A DNA stretch of 64,000 nt from Gordonia jacobaea (GTDB lineage: Bacteria; Actinomycetota; Actinomycetes; Mycobacteriales; Mycobacteriaceae), in assembly GCF_001186365.1 (NCBI RefSeq), contig NZ_LDTZ01000017.1, positions 310,001 through 374,000 on the forward strand, written 5' to 3'. Positions within the stretch are counted from its first letter, which is position 1, and each line of letters opens with the position of its first letter. The position numbers were made by a program, and so were the translations under genes. This document shows, in pieces, positions 16,896 through 26,470 of the stretch. The notes beneath the pieces were generated by a model. The model was not told the origin of the DNA and searched no databases. It saw nothing but the letters and a program-made list of their open reading frames with translations.

Positions 16896-16977
16896 GCGCT
16901 CTACCAACGAGTTCACGGCGCCAAGCCGAAAGAAGAAGCGCCGGCCGAGAAGACCGATCCGAGAAGGAAATCCGCAC

Positions 16978-18840
16978 ATGTTCACCATCGACCGGTTCGC
17001 CAAGACCGTTGGTGTCGCTCCCGGCGACTACGACGCCCTGCACCAATTCTCCGTCGACGAGCCAGACCGTTTCTGGGGTGCGGTGTGGGACTTCTTCGAC
17101 CTCGGTGAGCGCACCGGCCCCGTGCTGGCGTCACGCACAATGCCTGGTGCGCAATGGTTTCCGGAGGTGCACCTGAACTACGTCGATCGGGTGATGCGGT
17201 GGTCGTCGTTGCCCGGAGACGCCATCGTCGGAGTGTCCGACGACGGCAAGCGGGTATCGATCCCCTGGTCGGAGCTTCCGGCGCGGGTCTCCGCGACGGC
17301 AGAACTGCTGCGGGAGAGAGGTGTTGGCATCGGCGATACCGTTGCCGCCTACCTTCCCGACGAACCGTTCGCGGTGATCGCGTTTCTGGCAACTGCATCC
17401 CTGGGAGCGATCTGGTCGGGCTGCGGTCAGGACTACGCACCCGAGGGCGCCGCGAGTCGTCTGGCGCAGTTGAAACCCAAGGTTCTGTTCGCGAGCGACG
17501 GATACCACTTCGGTGACAAGCAGGTGGATAAGCGCGCCGACACTGCCGAACTGGCTGGGCTGCTTGATATTCCGTCTAGCCACGTGATCACGGAGCTACC
17601 CGAACCCACCAATGACACTCCCGCGCTGGCACCGGTACAGGTGCCGTTCGGTCACCCACTGTGGGTGCTGTTCAGTTCGGGCACAACGGGAAAGCCCAAG
17701 GGGATCGTGCACGGACACGGCGGCATCGTCGTCGAACACGTCAAGGTACTGGGACTGCACAACGAGATAGGTCCGGGCGACGTGTTCTTCTGGCACACCG
17801 CGCTCTCGTGGATGATGTGGAACTTCCAGGTCGCAGGCCTTCTGATGGGAGCCACGATCGTCACGTTCTCCGGACACCCGTTGGCGCCCGACGCCGATAG
17901 GCTCTGGCAGATCTGCGACGACAACGAGGTCACGTTCTTCGGCACCAGTCCCGGACAGCTTCAGGCGTCACGCAAGGCCGGACTCGAGCCTGGCCGCGAT
18001 CACGACTTGTCGCTCCGCGCGATCGGCAGCACCGGATCGCCGCTGGCCCCCGACCTGTTCACCTGGGTCGACGAGCACGTGGCCGCTGGGCTCCCGGTGA
18101 GCTCGACCTCGGGTGGCACCGACGTGTGTAGCGCGTTCTGTGGTGGCACGCCGTCGGTCCCGTACGTACCCGGCGAGTTGACGGTGCGCTACCTCGGGTG
18201 CGCTCTCGAATCGTGGGCGCCCGACCGCACGCCCCTGATCGGCGAGGTCGGCGAGATGGTCATCACCGAGCCCATGCCGTCGATGCCGATCTCCTTCTGG
18301 AACGACCCCGACGACGCAAAGTATCGAGCCGCCTACTTCGACCACGAGTGGGCGGATGGCGTCGCCCCAAACGCGTGGCGGCACGGAGACTGGCTCGAGG
18401 TCACTGACCGAGGCTCGGTCATCATCCACGGACGCAGCGACGCGACGTTGAACCGCAACGGTATTCGTATGGGGTCGGCCGACATCTACGAGGTGGTCGA
18501 AGCCATCCCCGACGTCGCCGAGGCGGTGGTCGTCGGCGTCGACGGCCCGAACGCGACGTACTGGATGCCCATGTTCCTCACACTGATCCCGGGTGTAAGC
18601 CTGACCGACGAGTTGGTGAGAACCATCCGCGACTCGGTGCGAGTTCGGTTGTCGCCACGGCATGTTCCCGACGAGGTGATCGAAGCTCCCGGCATCCCAC
18701 ACACCCGCACAGGAAAGAAGCTCGAGGTTCCGGTGACCGCGATGCTCGCCGGACGGCAGGTCAGCATCGACGCCAAGTCCGTCGACAACCCCGACCTTCT
18801 GGCCTGGTATCAGCGAGTCGGCGATCAACACGCCTGGTGA
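16978..18840 (+). CDS. Acetoacetate-CoA ligase-like AMP-forming synthetase
   Basis: The 620-residue enzyme matches the acetoacetyl-CoA synthetase branch of the ANL superfamily, with its acetyl-CoA-synthetase-like N-terminal cap (FWGAVWDFFDL), ATP loop (FSSGTTGKPKGIVH, near 232), SSTSGGTDVCSAF substrate segment and catalytic Lys in HTRTGKKLEVP near 580. Length is normal (family about 630-670, slightly short). In an aromatic operon it would convert acetoacetate or a related beta-keto acid released by the FAH-family enzyme into its CoA ester. The start at 16978 follows a purine-rich stretch (GAGAAGGAAA). Substrate identity is inference. Confidence 0.85.
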   Translation: MFTIDRFAKTVGVAPGDYDALHQFSVDEPDRFWGAVWDFFDLGERTGPVLASRTMPGAQWFPEVHLNYVDRVMRWSSLPGDAIVGVSDDGKRVSIPWSELPARVSATAELLRERGVGIGDTVAAYLPDEPFAVIAFLATASLGAIWSGCGQDYAPEGAASRLAQLKPKVLFASDGYHFGDKQVDKRADTAELAGLLDIPSSHVITELPEPTNDTPALAPVQVPFGHPLWVLFSSGTTGKPKGIVHGHGGIVVEHVKVLGLHNEIGPGDVFFWHTALSWMMWNFQVAGLLMGATIVTFSGHPLAPDADRLWQICDDNEVTFFGTSPGQLQASRKAGLEPGRDHDLSLRAIGSTGSPLAPDLFTWVDEHVAAGLPVSSTSGGTDVCSAFCGGTPSVPYVPGELTVRYLGCALESWAPDRTPLIGEVGEMVITEPMPSMPISFWNDPDDAKYRAAYFDHEWADGVAPNAWRHGDWLEVTDRGSVIIHGRSDATLNRNGIRMGSADIYEVVEAIPDVAEAVVVGVDGPNATYWMPMFLTLIPGVSLTDELVRTIRDSVRVRLSPRHVPDEVIEAPGIPHTRTGKKLEVPVTAMLAGRQVSIDAKSVDNPDLLAWYQRVGDQHAW

Positions 18841-18899
18841 TCCAAGGCCACCTCAGCAAGCCCACATGACCACGGCAGTTTCAGTAGCAAGGAAATGAC

Positions 18900-20522
18900 A
18901 TGTCAGACAACAGTTCAGAGCGGAACCAGGTCGGACGAACAAGCGACGTTCTCATCGTCGGAGCAGGTCCGGTGGGACTCACCACGGCGCTATATCTTGC
19001 CCAATATGGTTGGCAGGTAACCGTTCTGGAGCGTTGGCCCGCCCCGTACGCACAGCCGCGTGCTGTCCACTACGACGACGAGATCGCGCGCCTGCTTGCA
19101 CGCGCAGGACTCCGAGACCGCCTCGGGGAGTTCTCCGAGGCGGCCGATACGTACGAGTGGCAGAACGCCGACCGCAACACCCTGCTGTGCTTCGACTGGA
19201 GCGGCACGGGTGAGTCGGGATGGCCACGCGCCTCGATGTTCAACCAGCCGTCGCTCGAGGCCGAACTCGTCGCAGCGGCAGAGGCGTCGGAGAACATCAC
19301 CATTCGACGCGGGCACGAGGCCGTCGAGCTGACGCAATCCGACGACTCGGTCGTCGTCACCGCTCACGGACCGACCCTCAAACTGGCCAAGTTCACTGCC
19401 TCGTACGTGATCGGCTGTGATGGCGCGAACAGCTTTGTGCGCGCGCACATGCCGACGCAGATGACCGATCTCGGCTTCTTCTTCGACTGGCTGATCGTCG
19501 ACGTCCTACCCCACGACGAGCGCGAGTGGAATCCGATCAATCTCCAGATCTGCGATCCAGCGCGACCGACAACCGCGGTATCGGGCGGTCCCGGTCGTCG
19601 TCGTTGGGAGTTCATGCGCATGCCGGGTGAGACTATCGACGATCTCAGCACCGAGGAAACGGCGTGGGAGTTGCTCACGCCGTGGGGTCTGAACCCCGGC
19701 AACTCCACCCTCGAGCGACACGCCGTCTACACCTTCCAGGCGCGCTGGGCAGACGAATGGCGCTCCGGGCGAATGCTTCTCGCCGGCGATGCGGCCCATC
19801 AGATGCCTCCCTTCGCAGGGCAGGGCATGTGCTCTGGCATCCGCGACGCCGCAAACCTCAGCTTCAAACTCGACCTCGTCCTGCGCGGACTCGCCGACGA
19901 CGCGCTGCTCGACACCTACGGCGCCGAGCGTTCGCGACACGTCCGCCACGCGATCGACCTCTCCATCGAGTTGGGCAAGGTCATCTGCGTCACCGACCCG
20001 GCCGCGGTTGCCGAACGCGACACCTTCATGCTGAGCCAGGGCGGCGACCCCGACAAGATCCTGCCGCCGCTACCACCGGCGACGCTGACCGACGGCCTGC
20101 TGTACCGCCTTCCGGACGGGACCCCTGGACCTGGAGCAGGCAACCTCTCACCGCAGGGCCGCCTGATCTACCGCGGCACCACCGGACTGCTCGACGACGT
20201 CGTCGGAACCGGTTTCGTCCTCGCGTCGACGATCAATGCGCGTGAACTCCTCACCGACGACCAGCGCGCGCTTCTCGACAGGCTCGGCGCGAAGTTCGTG
20301 CGGTTCGTCGCGACGGAAGCCGACGTCGAATCCGATGACGACGCAGTCGATCTGGACGGGATCTACCTACCGCACATGACGGAGACCGGTCACGTCGCAG
20401 CGCTCGTCCGACCCGACCACTACCTCTTCGGAGTCGCGCGCAGCGGGGACGAGATTGGACTCGTCGTCGACGCTCTTCGTGATCAGTTGGGTTCGACGGT
20501 CGGTTCGCTGTCGGAGCTATGA
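18900..20522 (+). CDS. FAD-dependent aromatic hydroxylase, MhpA-like
   Basis: This 540-residue group A flavoprotein monooxygenase has the GAGPVG motif at residues 21-26 (VLIVGAGPVGLTTALYL), the second FAD motif GRMLLAGDAAHQMPPFAGQGM near 290-310, and a C-terminal thioredoxin-like extension, as in 3-(3-hydroxyphenyl)propionate hydroxylase. It should use NAD(P)H and O2 to add an ortho-hydroxyl to a phenolic acid, giving the catechol-type substrate for the extradiol dioxygenase. It is last in the operon, 60 bases after the ligase, with AAGGA before the start. The ATG lies in a TGACATGTCA palindrome. The true substrate could be another phenol. Confidence 0.87.
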   Translation: MSDNSSERNQVGRTSDVLIVGAGPVGLTTALYLAQYGWQVTVLERWPAPYAQPRAVHYDDEIARLLARAGLRDRLGEFSEAADTYEWQNADRNTLLCFDWSGTGESGWPRASMFNQPSLEAELVAAAEASENITIRRGHEAVELTQSDDSVVVTAHGPTLKLAKFTASYVIGCDGANSFVRAHMPTQMTDLGFFFDWLIVDVLPHDEREWNPINLQICDPARPTTAVSGGPGRRRWEFMRMPGETIDDLSTEETAWELLTPWGLNPGNSTLERHAVYTFQARWADEWRSGRMLLAGDAAHQMPPFAGQGMCSGIRDAANLSFKLDLVLRGLADDALLDTYGAERSRHVRHAIDLSIELGKVICVTDPAAVAERDTFMLSQGGDPDKILPPLPPATLTDGLLYRLPDGTPGPGAGNLSPQGRLIYRGTTGLLDDVVGTGFVLASTINARELLTDDQRALLDRLGAKFVRFVATEADVESDDDAVDLDGIYLPHMTETGHVAALVRPDHYLFGVARSGDEIGLVVDALRDQLGSTVGSLSEL

Positions 20523-20531
20523 CGGTCCGGG

Positions 20532-22028
20532 TCACCCGCGCGGTGCGGCGGCCCGAGCCTTGAGGGCTAGCCAGAGCTCCATGCGGTCGTCGCCGTTGTC
20601 CATGTGACGTCCGGTGAGCGTGGAGATCCGGGCGATGCGATTGCGAACGGTATTGCGGTGCAACGAAAGCCGCGCGGCGGCAGGGTCCCAGGCGCCGTTG
20701 ACGCGCAGCCATTCTTCGAGCGTGCGCAGCAGGTCGATGCGCTCGTGTCCGTCGAGTTGGTCGAGCGGTGCGAGTACGGAGTCGGCGAAACCGCGCAGAA
20801 CGCGCGGCGCGGCCAGACCGAGCAGGAGCTGCACCGTGTCGCCCTCCGCGGCGCTGACGACTCGGCCGACCTGTTCGCTGACGAGTACCAGTGAGCGGGC
20901 CTGCGTCGCGGATACTGCCAGAGCATCGACCCGCACTGCGGTGCCGACCCCGACTGCGAGCCCCGGTGCGAGCGCACTGATCGTGCCGATCAGCTGATCA
21001 GACTCCGGGTGGGCGATCTCGACCATTCCGCCGTGCACACGAACCAGGCCGGGCGACAACGATGTTCGTAGTCGATACACCAACGCGTCGGTGTTGGCCG
21101 GGTCGGGTTTGATCACGGCTACCTGTACGAATGTCGACTTCCAACCCACACTCTCGGCGAGTTGCTGCGCATGTGCGGGCTTGATGGCCGAGCGCATGAG
21201 TTGTCCGAAAACCGATGCACGACGCTGTCGTTCGGGTTGCGTCGCGACGTGCCGACGTTCCACTTCCAGTGCGAGCAGCGAGACGAGCACCGTCGACGAG
21301 TGCCGCGCAACGGGATTCAACTGTGCGCCGAGTATCACGTAGGCCAACGGAACGTGGTCTCCGACAGTGTGTATCTCGAACCGTCCGTGCAGCGACCACC
21401 CCGTCAACGAGCCGGACGATTTCTCGATTGCTGTGTGCAGGATGTCTGTCGCCTCGCGCGTGACCTCCTCCGAGGTACCGGGAGTGCGTGCCAGCACGCG
21501 ACCGACGCCGTCGGTCACCACACAGTCGGCCTCGCTGATATCGGCCCACACGTCGAGCAGTGCAGCCAGTGGAGTCGACGCCGTGGCGACCTGTGTGAGT
21601 CGACGATTCGCGCTCATCGCGGCCTCGAGGTCTCGACGTTCCTGTTCGGCCATGGTCGCGAACACCCACTTGGTGACAGCGATGAATGGCACGTTCCCAG
21701 GTACCTCCAGGAGGGGAACCCCGACGAGATCCGCGGCGCTGCGTAACGGCGGGGGACAATCCTGGTACGGCAGCTGAGCCCCGAGGCCGAGTGCGACGGC
21801 GGCGACGCCTCCCGCCTGGCAGTTCTCCAAATATGCGATACAGCTGGGTTCGTCCATCTCCAGCAGCAGTCCGACGGTCATCAGCAGCTCACCACCACGC
21901 AACCACTCGTGCGGCGTCACCAGCTCGGAAACGTGCGCCGAGGTGATCGGTACGTCGAGTCGGTCGTGCCCGCTCACGACGCGTAAGCCCAGCTCAGGGG
22001 CTGCCACGGCGTCGGCAACGGTGATCAT
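20532..22028 (-). CDS. PucR-family transcriptional regulator
   Basis: The 498-residue protein has the PucR N-terminal purine-catabolism domain (MITVADAVAAPELGLRVVSG through about residue 125), a central GGDEF-like region, and a C-terminal HTH (ARLSLHRNTVRNRIARIS, about 450-480). The ATG at 22028 is chosen because AGGAG lies just upstream and the family consensus starts there; a longer in-frame start at 22076 lacks these. It is divergent from the NCS1 permease gene and likely activates the permease-ureohydrolase operon in response to a nitrogenous substrate. PucR family members commonly activate allantoin, purine or amino-acid utilisation genes. Confidence 0.87.
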   Translation of the reverse strand: MITVADAVAAPELGLRVVSGHDRLDVPITSAHVSELVTPHEWLRGGELLMTVGLLLEMDEPSCIAYLENCQAGGVAAVALGLGAQLPYQDCPPPLRSAADLVGVPLLEVPGNVPFIAVTKWVFATMAEQERRDLEAAMSANRRLTQVATASTPLAALLDVWADISEADCVVTDGVGRVLARTPGTSEEVTREATDILHTAIEKSSGSLTGWSLHGRFEIHTVGDHVPLAYVILGAQLNPVARHSSTVLVSLLALEVERRHVATQPERQRRASVFGQLMRSAIKPAHAQQLAESVGWKSTFVQVAVIKPDPANTDALVYRLRTSLSPGLVRVHGGMVEIAHPESDQLIGTISALAPGLAVGVGTAVRVDALAVSATQARSLVLVSEQVGRVVSAAEGDTVQLLLGLAAPRVLRGFADSVLAPLDQLDGHERIDLLRTLEEWLRVNGAWDPAAARLSLHRNTVRNRIARISTLTGRHMDNGDDRMELWLALKARAAAPRG

Positions 22029-22050
22029 GGCGCTCCTGTCGGCAGCGGTC

Positions 22051-22144
22051 GTCCAGACCGCTGTTGTACATATCATCCAATGGTAATAGACGCTTTGGAC
22101 ACTTTGACGATGTTCATGCAGGTCATCGGTGGCGCAGTCTGGAC
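22051..22144 (+). promoter_or_regulatory. Distant inverted repeat between pucR and the permease gene
   Basis: GTCCAGAC at 22051-22058 and its complement GTCTGGAC at 22137-22144 flank the centre of the 167-base divergent region. Eight-base exact arms on both sides of two start regions would suit a regulator contacting both promoters, as by looping. The spacing of 78 bases is large, so this may be coincidence. Confidence 0.3.
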
Positions 22145-22195
22145 AAACCGCAACGGTGCGTAACCCAGGTCACACCCACAGCAAGGACATCCGAG

Positions 22196-23695
22196 ATGAC
22201 GGCATCTTCAAACCCGACCGCGGCGAGCGACTCCGCCGGTCGCGCTACCGCCATAGAAACGCGCTCGATCGACTACGTCCCAGACAGCGAGCGCCATGGA
22301 AAGGTCTCCCAGCAGGGGCCCTTCTGGTTCGTCGGGAACTTCCAGCCCTTCACACTGGCGCTGGGATTCGTCGGTCCCGCAATGGGTTTGTCACTGTGGT
22401 GGACGATCGTCGCGGGACTTTCCGGCATCGCCTTCGGCACACTGTTCATGGCGTTCCACGCGACGCAGGGCCCGGTTCTCGGACTGCCACAGATGATTCA
22501 GTCACGCGCGCAGTTCGGGTACCGCGGCGTGCTGCTGCCTCTGATCGGCACGTTGTTCACGTTCGTCGGGTTCAATGTCGTCGACACCGTGATCATCAAG
22601 GCTGGACTCGAGTCGATCTTCGGATGGAACTCCGTGCTCGTCGCCGTGGTGATCTCGCTCGTCGCGGCGGCCGTGGCCATCTTCGGACATGACCTGCTGC
22701 ACAAGTCATTTCGCATTCTGTTCTGGGTATCGCTGCCGCTGTGGACCATCCTGACCATCGGTATCTTCGCAGGCGGTGTGCATGGCTCGATCGGTCCGTC
22801 CGGGGCGGGCGGCTTCACCCTCGTGGCTTTCCTCGTGCAGTTCTCGGTCGCGGCGTCGTACAACATCACTTATGCGCCTTACGTTTCCGACTACAGTCGG
22901 TACCTCCCGCGCGACACCAAGCCATCGTCGATCATTGCGTCGGTGTTCATCGGTGCCTCGGCATCGCCGGCTTGGTTGATCCCGCTCGGCGCGTATCTTG
23001 CAACCTATTTGGGTGCTACCGATGCACTTTCGGGTATCTACGCGGGCGGCAACCAGGTTGTCAATGGACTTGGTGGAGTACTCGCGCTTGTCGCAGCTGC
23101 AGTGCTTGTCGCCACGATGGGACTCAACGCCTACAGCGGAATGCTGACCGTTGTCACGGCCATCGACTCCATCCGCCCGATCACCCCGACGCGACGGCTG
23201 CGCGTGGTGACGATCGTCGGACTGACGGTGATCTGGCTCGTGCTGGGTCTCGCGCTCACCGACGCCACTGAATCGTTGAACACCGCGCTTCTGATCATGC
23301 TGTACCTGCTGGTTCCGTGGACGGCGGTCAACCTCACCGACTACTTCTTCATCCGGCGCGGCCACTACGTGATCGCCGATCTCTTCACACCGCACGGCGT
23401 GTACGGGACGTGGCCGTGGCGCGGCATCCTCGCTTTCCTCATCGGCATCGCCGCGGAGATCCCGTTCATGGATCTGCCCTTCTTCGTCGGACCGGTCGCC
23501 ACGGCTCTGGGCGGGGTCGACATCGCGTTCGTCGTCGGGCTCGCGGTCTCCGGCCTGGCGTACGTGCTGTTCTCTCGTGGCCAGGATCGAAGTAAGGAGC
23601 TCAGCCTGATGGCAGCGCACCCGGAGGTCACAGATCCCCGCGACACCGGCGAGATTCGCGCCGAACTCGCCGTCGAAGAGAAAGAACAACACTGA
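22196..23695 (+). CDS. NCS1-family nucleobase/hydantoin-type permease
   Basis: A 499-residue membrane protein with about 12 predicted transmembrane segments and the NCS1 pattern: [21 protein letters not shown] early, [10 protein letters not shown] in the first third, [16 protein letters not shown] in the middle and [13 protein letters not shown] late. Members import cytosine, purines, allantoin, hydantoins or thiamine with protons or sodium. The ATG at 22196 follows AGGACATCCGAG. The next gene's ATG overlaps its last base, so permease and ureohydrolase are coupled. The coupling suggests that the substrate is a guanidino or ureido compound broken down by the next enzyme, which is inference. 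Confidence 0.88.
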   Translation: MTASSNPTAASDSAGRATAIETRSIDYVPDSERHGKVSQQGPFWFVGNFQPFTLALGFVGPAMGLSLWWTIVAGLSGIAFGTLFMAFHATQGPVLGLPQMIQSRAQFGYRGVLLPLIGTLFTFVGFNVVDTVIIKAGLESIFGWNSVLVAVVISLVAAAVAIFGHDLLHKSFRILFWVSLPLWTILTIGIFAGGVHGSIGPSGAGGFTLVAFLVQFSVAASYNITYAPYVSDYSRYLPRDTKPSSIIASVFIGASASPAWLIPLGAYLATYLGATDALSGIYAGGNQVVNGLGGVLALVAAAVLVATMGLNAYSGMLTVVTAIDSIRPITPTRRLRVVTIVGLTVIWLVLGLALTDATESLNTALLIMLYLLVPWTAVNLTDYFFIRRGHYVIADLFTPHGVYGTWPWRGILAFLIGIAAEIPFMDLPFFVGPVATALGGVDIAFVVGLAVSGLAYVLFSRGQDRSKELSLMAAHPEVTDPRDTGEIRAELAVEEKEQH

Positions 23696-24681
23696 TGGAT
23701 CAGAGTTACTCCGCGACAGCGGGTTTCATCACCACTGACGGCGGAGTCGTCGGACAGGTCGACGCCGCGCGGGTGCCGCGGTACACCGAGCCGGGCACAT
23801 TCGCCCGCCTTCCGCGGTTCGATCAGGTCGACGCCGCTGACGTCAACATCCTGGGCATCCCCTTCGACACCGGCGTGAGCTATCGGCCGGGGGCACGCTT
23901 CGGACCCGCTCACATCCGAGCGTCGTCAAAGTTGTTGCGACCCTACAATCCCGCGATGGACGTATCGCCGTTCGCGACGCAGCAGGTGGTCGACAGGGGA
24001 GACCTCGCAGTCAACCCGTTCGACATCGAAGAGGCGATCAGCACGATCGACACCTCCGTCACCGCGCTGGGCGAGGACGGAGCGTCTCCACTCATCCTCG
24101 GTGGGGATCACACCATCGCGCTGCCCATGCTCCGCGCAATGCGGAAGTTGCATGGACAGCCGATCGCCGTGCTGCACTTCGACGCCCACCTCGACACCTG
24201 GGACACCTACTTCGGTGCGCCCTACACTCACGGCACTCCGTTCCGTCGCGCATCCGAAGAAGGGCTGATCGACCTCGAGCGGTCTCTGCACATCGGAATC
24301 CGCGGACCGCTCTACAGTCGTCACGATCTCGAAGATGACTCACGGCTTGGCTTTTCGATCATCCGCACCGACGACTACGAGGTCGACGGAACCCGGAGCA
24401 TCATCGAACGAATGCGTCGTCGGCTGGCGGGCGGGCCAGTGTATGTCTCCGTCGACATCGATGTCCTCGACCCTGCGCACGCGCCGGGGACGGGAACACC
24501 GGAAGCCGGCGGACTGACGTCGCGAGAACTGCTCCACACGTTGCGCGCACTAGCAGGCCTACAGGTGGTCGGTGCCGACATCGTCGAGGTGTCACCCTCG
24601 TACGACCACGCCGAGATCACCGGCATCGCTGCCGCACACGTTGCCTACGAACTGCTTTCGGTTCTGGCGGCCAATCGATGA
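23695..24681 (+). CDS. Ureohydrolase (agmatinase/guanidinobutyrase family)
   Basis: The 328-residue protein has all manganese-binding motifs of the arginase-agmatinase family: GGDHT near residue 136, DAHLD near 163 and DIDVLDP near 254. It would release urea from a guanidino compound. Agmatinase, guanidinobutyrase, guanidinopropionase and similar enzymes cannot be told apart by these motifs. Its neighbours are a coupled NCS1 permease and a zinc alcohol dehydrogenase, not polyamine biosynthesis genes, which favours a catabolic role. The ATG overlaps the permease stop. An alternative ATG at 24678 of the next gene overlaps its own stop. Confidence 0.88.
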   Translation: MDQSYSATAGFITTDGGVVGQVDAARVPRYTEPGTFARLPRFDQVDAADVNILGIPFDTGVSYRPGARFGPAHIRASSKLLRPYNPAMDVSPFATQQVVDRGDLAVNPFDIEEAISTIDTSVTALGEDGASPLILGGDHTIALPMLRAMRKLHGQPIAVLHFDAHLDTWDTYFGAPYTHGTPFRRASEEGLIDLERSLHIGIRGPLYSRHDLEDDSRLGFSIIRTDDYEVDGTRSIIERMRRRLAGGPVYVSVDIDVLDPAHAPGTGTPEAGGLTSRELLHTLRALAGLQVVGADIVEVSPSYDHAEITGIAAAHVAYELLSVLAANR

Positions 24682-24722
24682 CCGCAGAACTGGTGAACAA
24701 CACGACGATCGAAGGTACGGAT

Positions 24723-25820
24723 ATGCACACACATGCCGCAGTGTTGCGCGGAGCCGGTGAGCCGCTCACCGTCGAACCATTGGCGCTGCGTGGCGTTGCC
24801 CGAGGCGAGGTCGCGGTTGATATCAAGGCCGTCGGAGTGTGCCATTCCGATCTGCATCTCGTGGCGGGCGACTGGCCCGTGGACGAACCCCTCGTCGGCG
24901 GTCATGAGGCATCCGGAATCGTGACGGAAGTGGGAGATGGTGTCGACGACGTGCAGGTCGGCGACCATGTCGTACTTTCCTGGTTCGTGGCATGCCGTCG
25001 GTGCCGAAACTGTCTGTCCGGCAAGGCGTGGTTGTGCACAAACACCAATGCGGTGGCAAACCGGCTACCTGACGGGTCAACGGCGACAACGACACTCGAC
25101 GACGAACCGGTGTGGCCGTTCCTCGGACTCGGCGCGTTCGCCGAGCGCGTCGTCGTCCCGGCTGCCGCGGCGGTGGTCGTTCCCGACGAGCTCCCCTTCG
25201 AGATAGGCGCCTTGATCGGCTGTTCTGTCACCACGGGTATCGGAGCGGTGACGTCGACGGCAAAGGTTCCGTACGGAGCGTCCGCGGTGGTGTTCGGCTG
25301 TGGTGGTATCGGTCAGTCGATCATCCTCGGACTGCAGCTTGCCGGGGCCGATCCGATCATTGCCATCGACCTCGATCCCCGACGCCGCGCGCAGGCTGAG
25401 AATCTGGGAGCCACCGCGACGCTCGACGGATCCGATCCGAATCTCGTTGCGACGGTGCAGGAAATGACCGAAGGTGGTGCCGACTACGTCTTCGAGGCGA
25501 TCGGCCGGACGTCGACCATCGAGCAGTGTCCGCCCATGCTGCGGGCGGGAGGGGTGGCGGTCTTGGCGGGTATGACAGCAATCGGCGCTCGCGCGTCGAT
25601 CGATCCCTTCGACCTCGCCGACCAAGGCAAGAGCATCTTGGGCTGCAACTACGGTTCGAGCGTGCCCGCGGTGGACTTCCCCCGAATTGCGCGGCTCTAC
25701 CTGTCGGGTCGACTCCCGCTCGACGCCCTCATCGGCCGCACGCGACCACTCGGTGAGGTCAACACGGCACTCGAAGATCTGCGTGCCGCCACCGGCCTTC
25801 GCACAGTTCTCATTCCGTGA
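24723..25820 (+). CDS. Zinc-dependent medium-chain alcohol dehydrogenase
   Basis: The 365-residue protein shows a catalytic zinc site (Cys38 in GVCHSD and GGHEASG near 59), four structural-zinc cysteines in CRRCRNCLSGKAWLC, and a Rossmann motif GCGGIGQS. It resembles class III/NDMA-dependent type alcohol dehydrogenases and would oxidise an alcohol or reduce an aldehyde. The start at 24723 has GAAGG upstream and fits the family N-terminus (MHTHAAVLRGAG); an ATG at 24678 that overlaps the ureohydrolase stop would add 15 residues. In the operon it could oxidise the carbon remainder left after urea removal. Substrate is inferred only from context. Confidence 0.86.
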   Translation: MHTHAAVLRGAGEPLTVEPLALRGVARGEVAVDIKAVGVCHSDLHLVAGDWPVDEPLVGGHEASGIVTEVGDGVDDVQVGDHVVLSWFVACRRCRNCLSGKAWLCTNTNAVANRLPDGSTATTTLDDEPVWPFLGLGAFAERVVVPAAAAVVVPDELPFEIGALIGCSVTTGIGAVTSTAKVPYGASAVVFGCGGIGQSIILGLQLAGADPIIAIDLDPRRRAQAENLGATATLDGSDPNLVATVQEMTEGGADYVFEAIGRTSTIEQCPPMLRAGGVAVLAGMTAIGARASIDPFDLADQGKSILGCNYGSSVPAVDFPRIARLYLSGRLPLDALIGRTRPLGEVNTALEDLRAATGLRTVLIP

Positions 25821-25865
25821 ACGTGCGCCAGTTTCATCATCGACCGTTCACCAACAGGAGCTCGA

Positions 25866-26249
25866 ATGTCGCCCACTGACAACACGTCCACCCGCGCCTT
25901 GGCGGCGCTCGATCGCCTCGTCGCCGCGTTTGCCTCCAACGAGGAGTCCACCTACTTCGGATGCTGTGCCCCGACAGCACGATTCGTGTTTCCAGACACT
26001 CCGGAGGTTGCGCTCGGCGTCGAACAGTACGGAACTCTCTGGCGTGGTTGGCGTTCGGAAGGATGGCGCGTCGACAAGTGTGTCAGCACCGAGCGCGATG
26101 TGTTGATCGTGGGTGACACCGCCATCGTGACCCACCGGGTGTCGACGACGCTTGGCGACGGAACCGAGCTGAGCGAGCGCGAGACGGTGGTCTTCGACCT
26201 CGCGACCTCACCGCATCCGCTCGTCGTGCATGAGCATCTCTCAGCGTGA
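25866..26249 (+). CDS. NTF2-like/SnoaL-like protein
   Basis: A 127-residue protein with the cone-shaped NTF2-like fold pattern: an N-terminal helix (RALAALDRLVAAFA), CAPTARFVFPDTPEVALG, and strands with DVLIVGDTAIVTHRVSTT and RETVVFDL. Family members are small enzymes or binding proteins, so no reaction can be assigned. It follows the dehydrogenase by 45 bases with AGGAG upstream of its ATG, and is the last gene in the pucR-divergent operon. It may handle a reactive aldehyde intermediate, but this is a guess from context. Confidence 0.75.
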   Translation: MSPTDNTSTRALAALDRLVAAFASNEESTYFGCCAPTARFVFPDTPEVALGVEQYGTLWRGWRSEGWRVDKCVSTERDVLIVGDTAIVTHRVSTTLGDGTELSERETVVFDLATSPHPLVVHEHLSA

Positions 26250-26470
26250 TGACTCCATCCGGTCCAGCCGGGTGTTTTGCCGGTTTTGCCGTGCGGTGCA
26301 AACCGCCTCGGTCGACACGTTAGGATTCCTCGTGGATGCGGGTCGGCTGACTCGCGTATCGACTGAACTACTGACGGGCGGCGATCACCATCCCTACACA
26401 TACGGGTAAGCAGGCCGTCCAAGAAGCGACGGATTCAGGTTGGTTTGAGGCGCTTGCGCGCGGCGGGCAT

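Noticed and set aside
15255..17003. Long open frame on the minus strand opposite the FAH and VOC genes
   Set aside because: It is antisense to two well-supported enzymes with full motifs, has low-complexity Val/Gly-rich translation, and is a typical shadow in GC-rich DNA.
22030..22195. Guanidine or other riboswitch before the permease
   Set aside because: No conserved riboswitch core or stable terminator structure was recognised; the region is a short divergent promoter.
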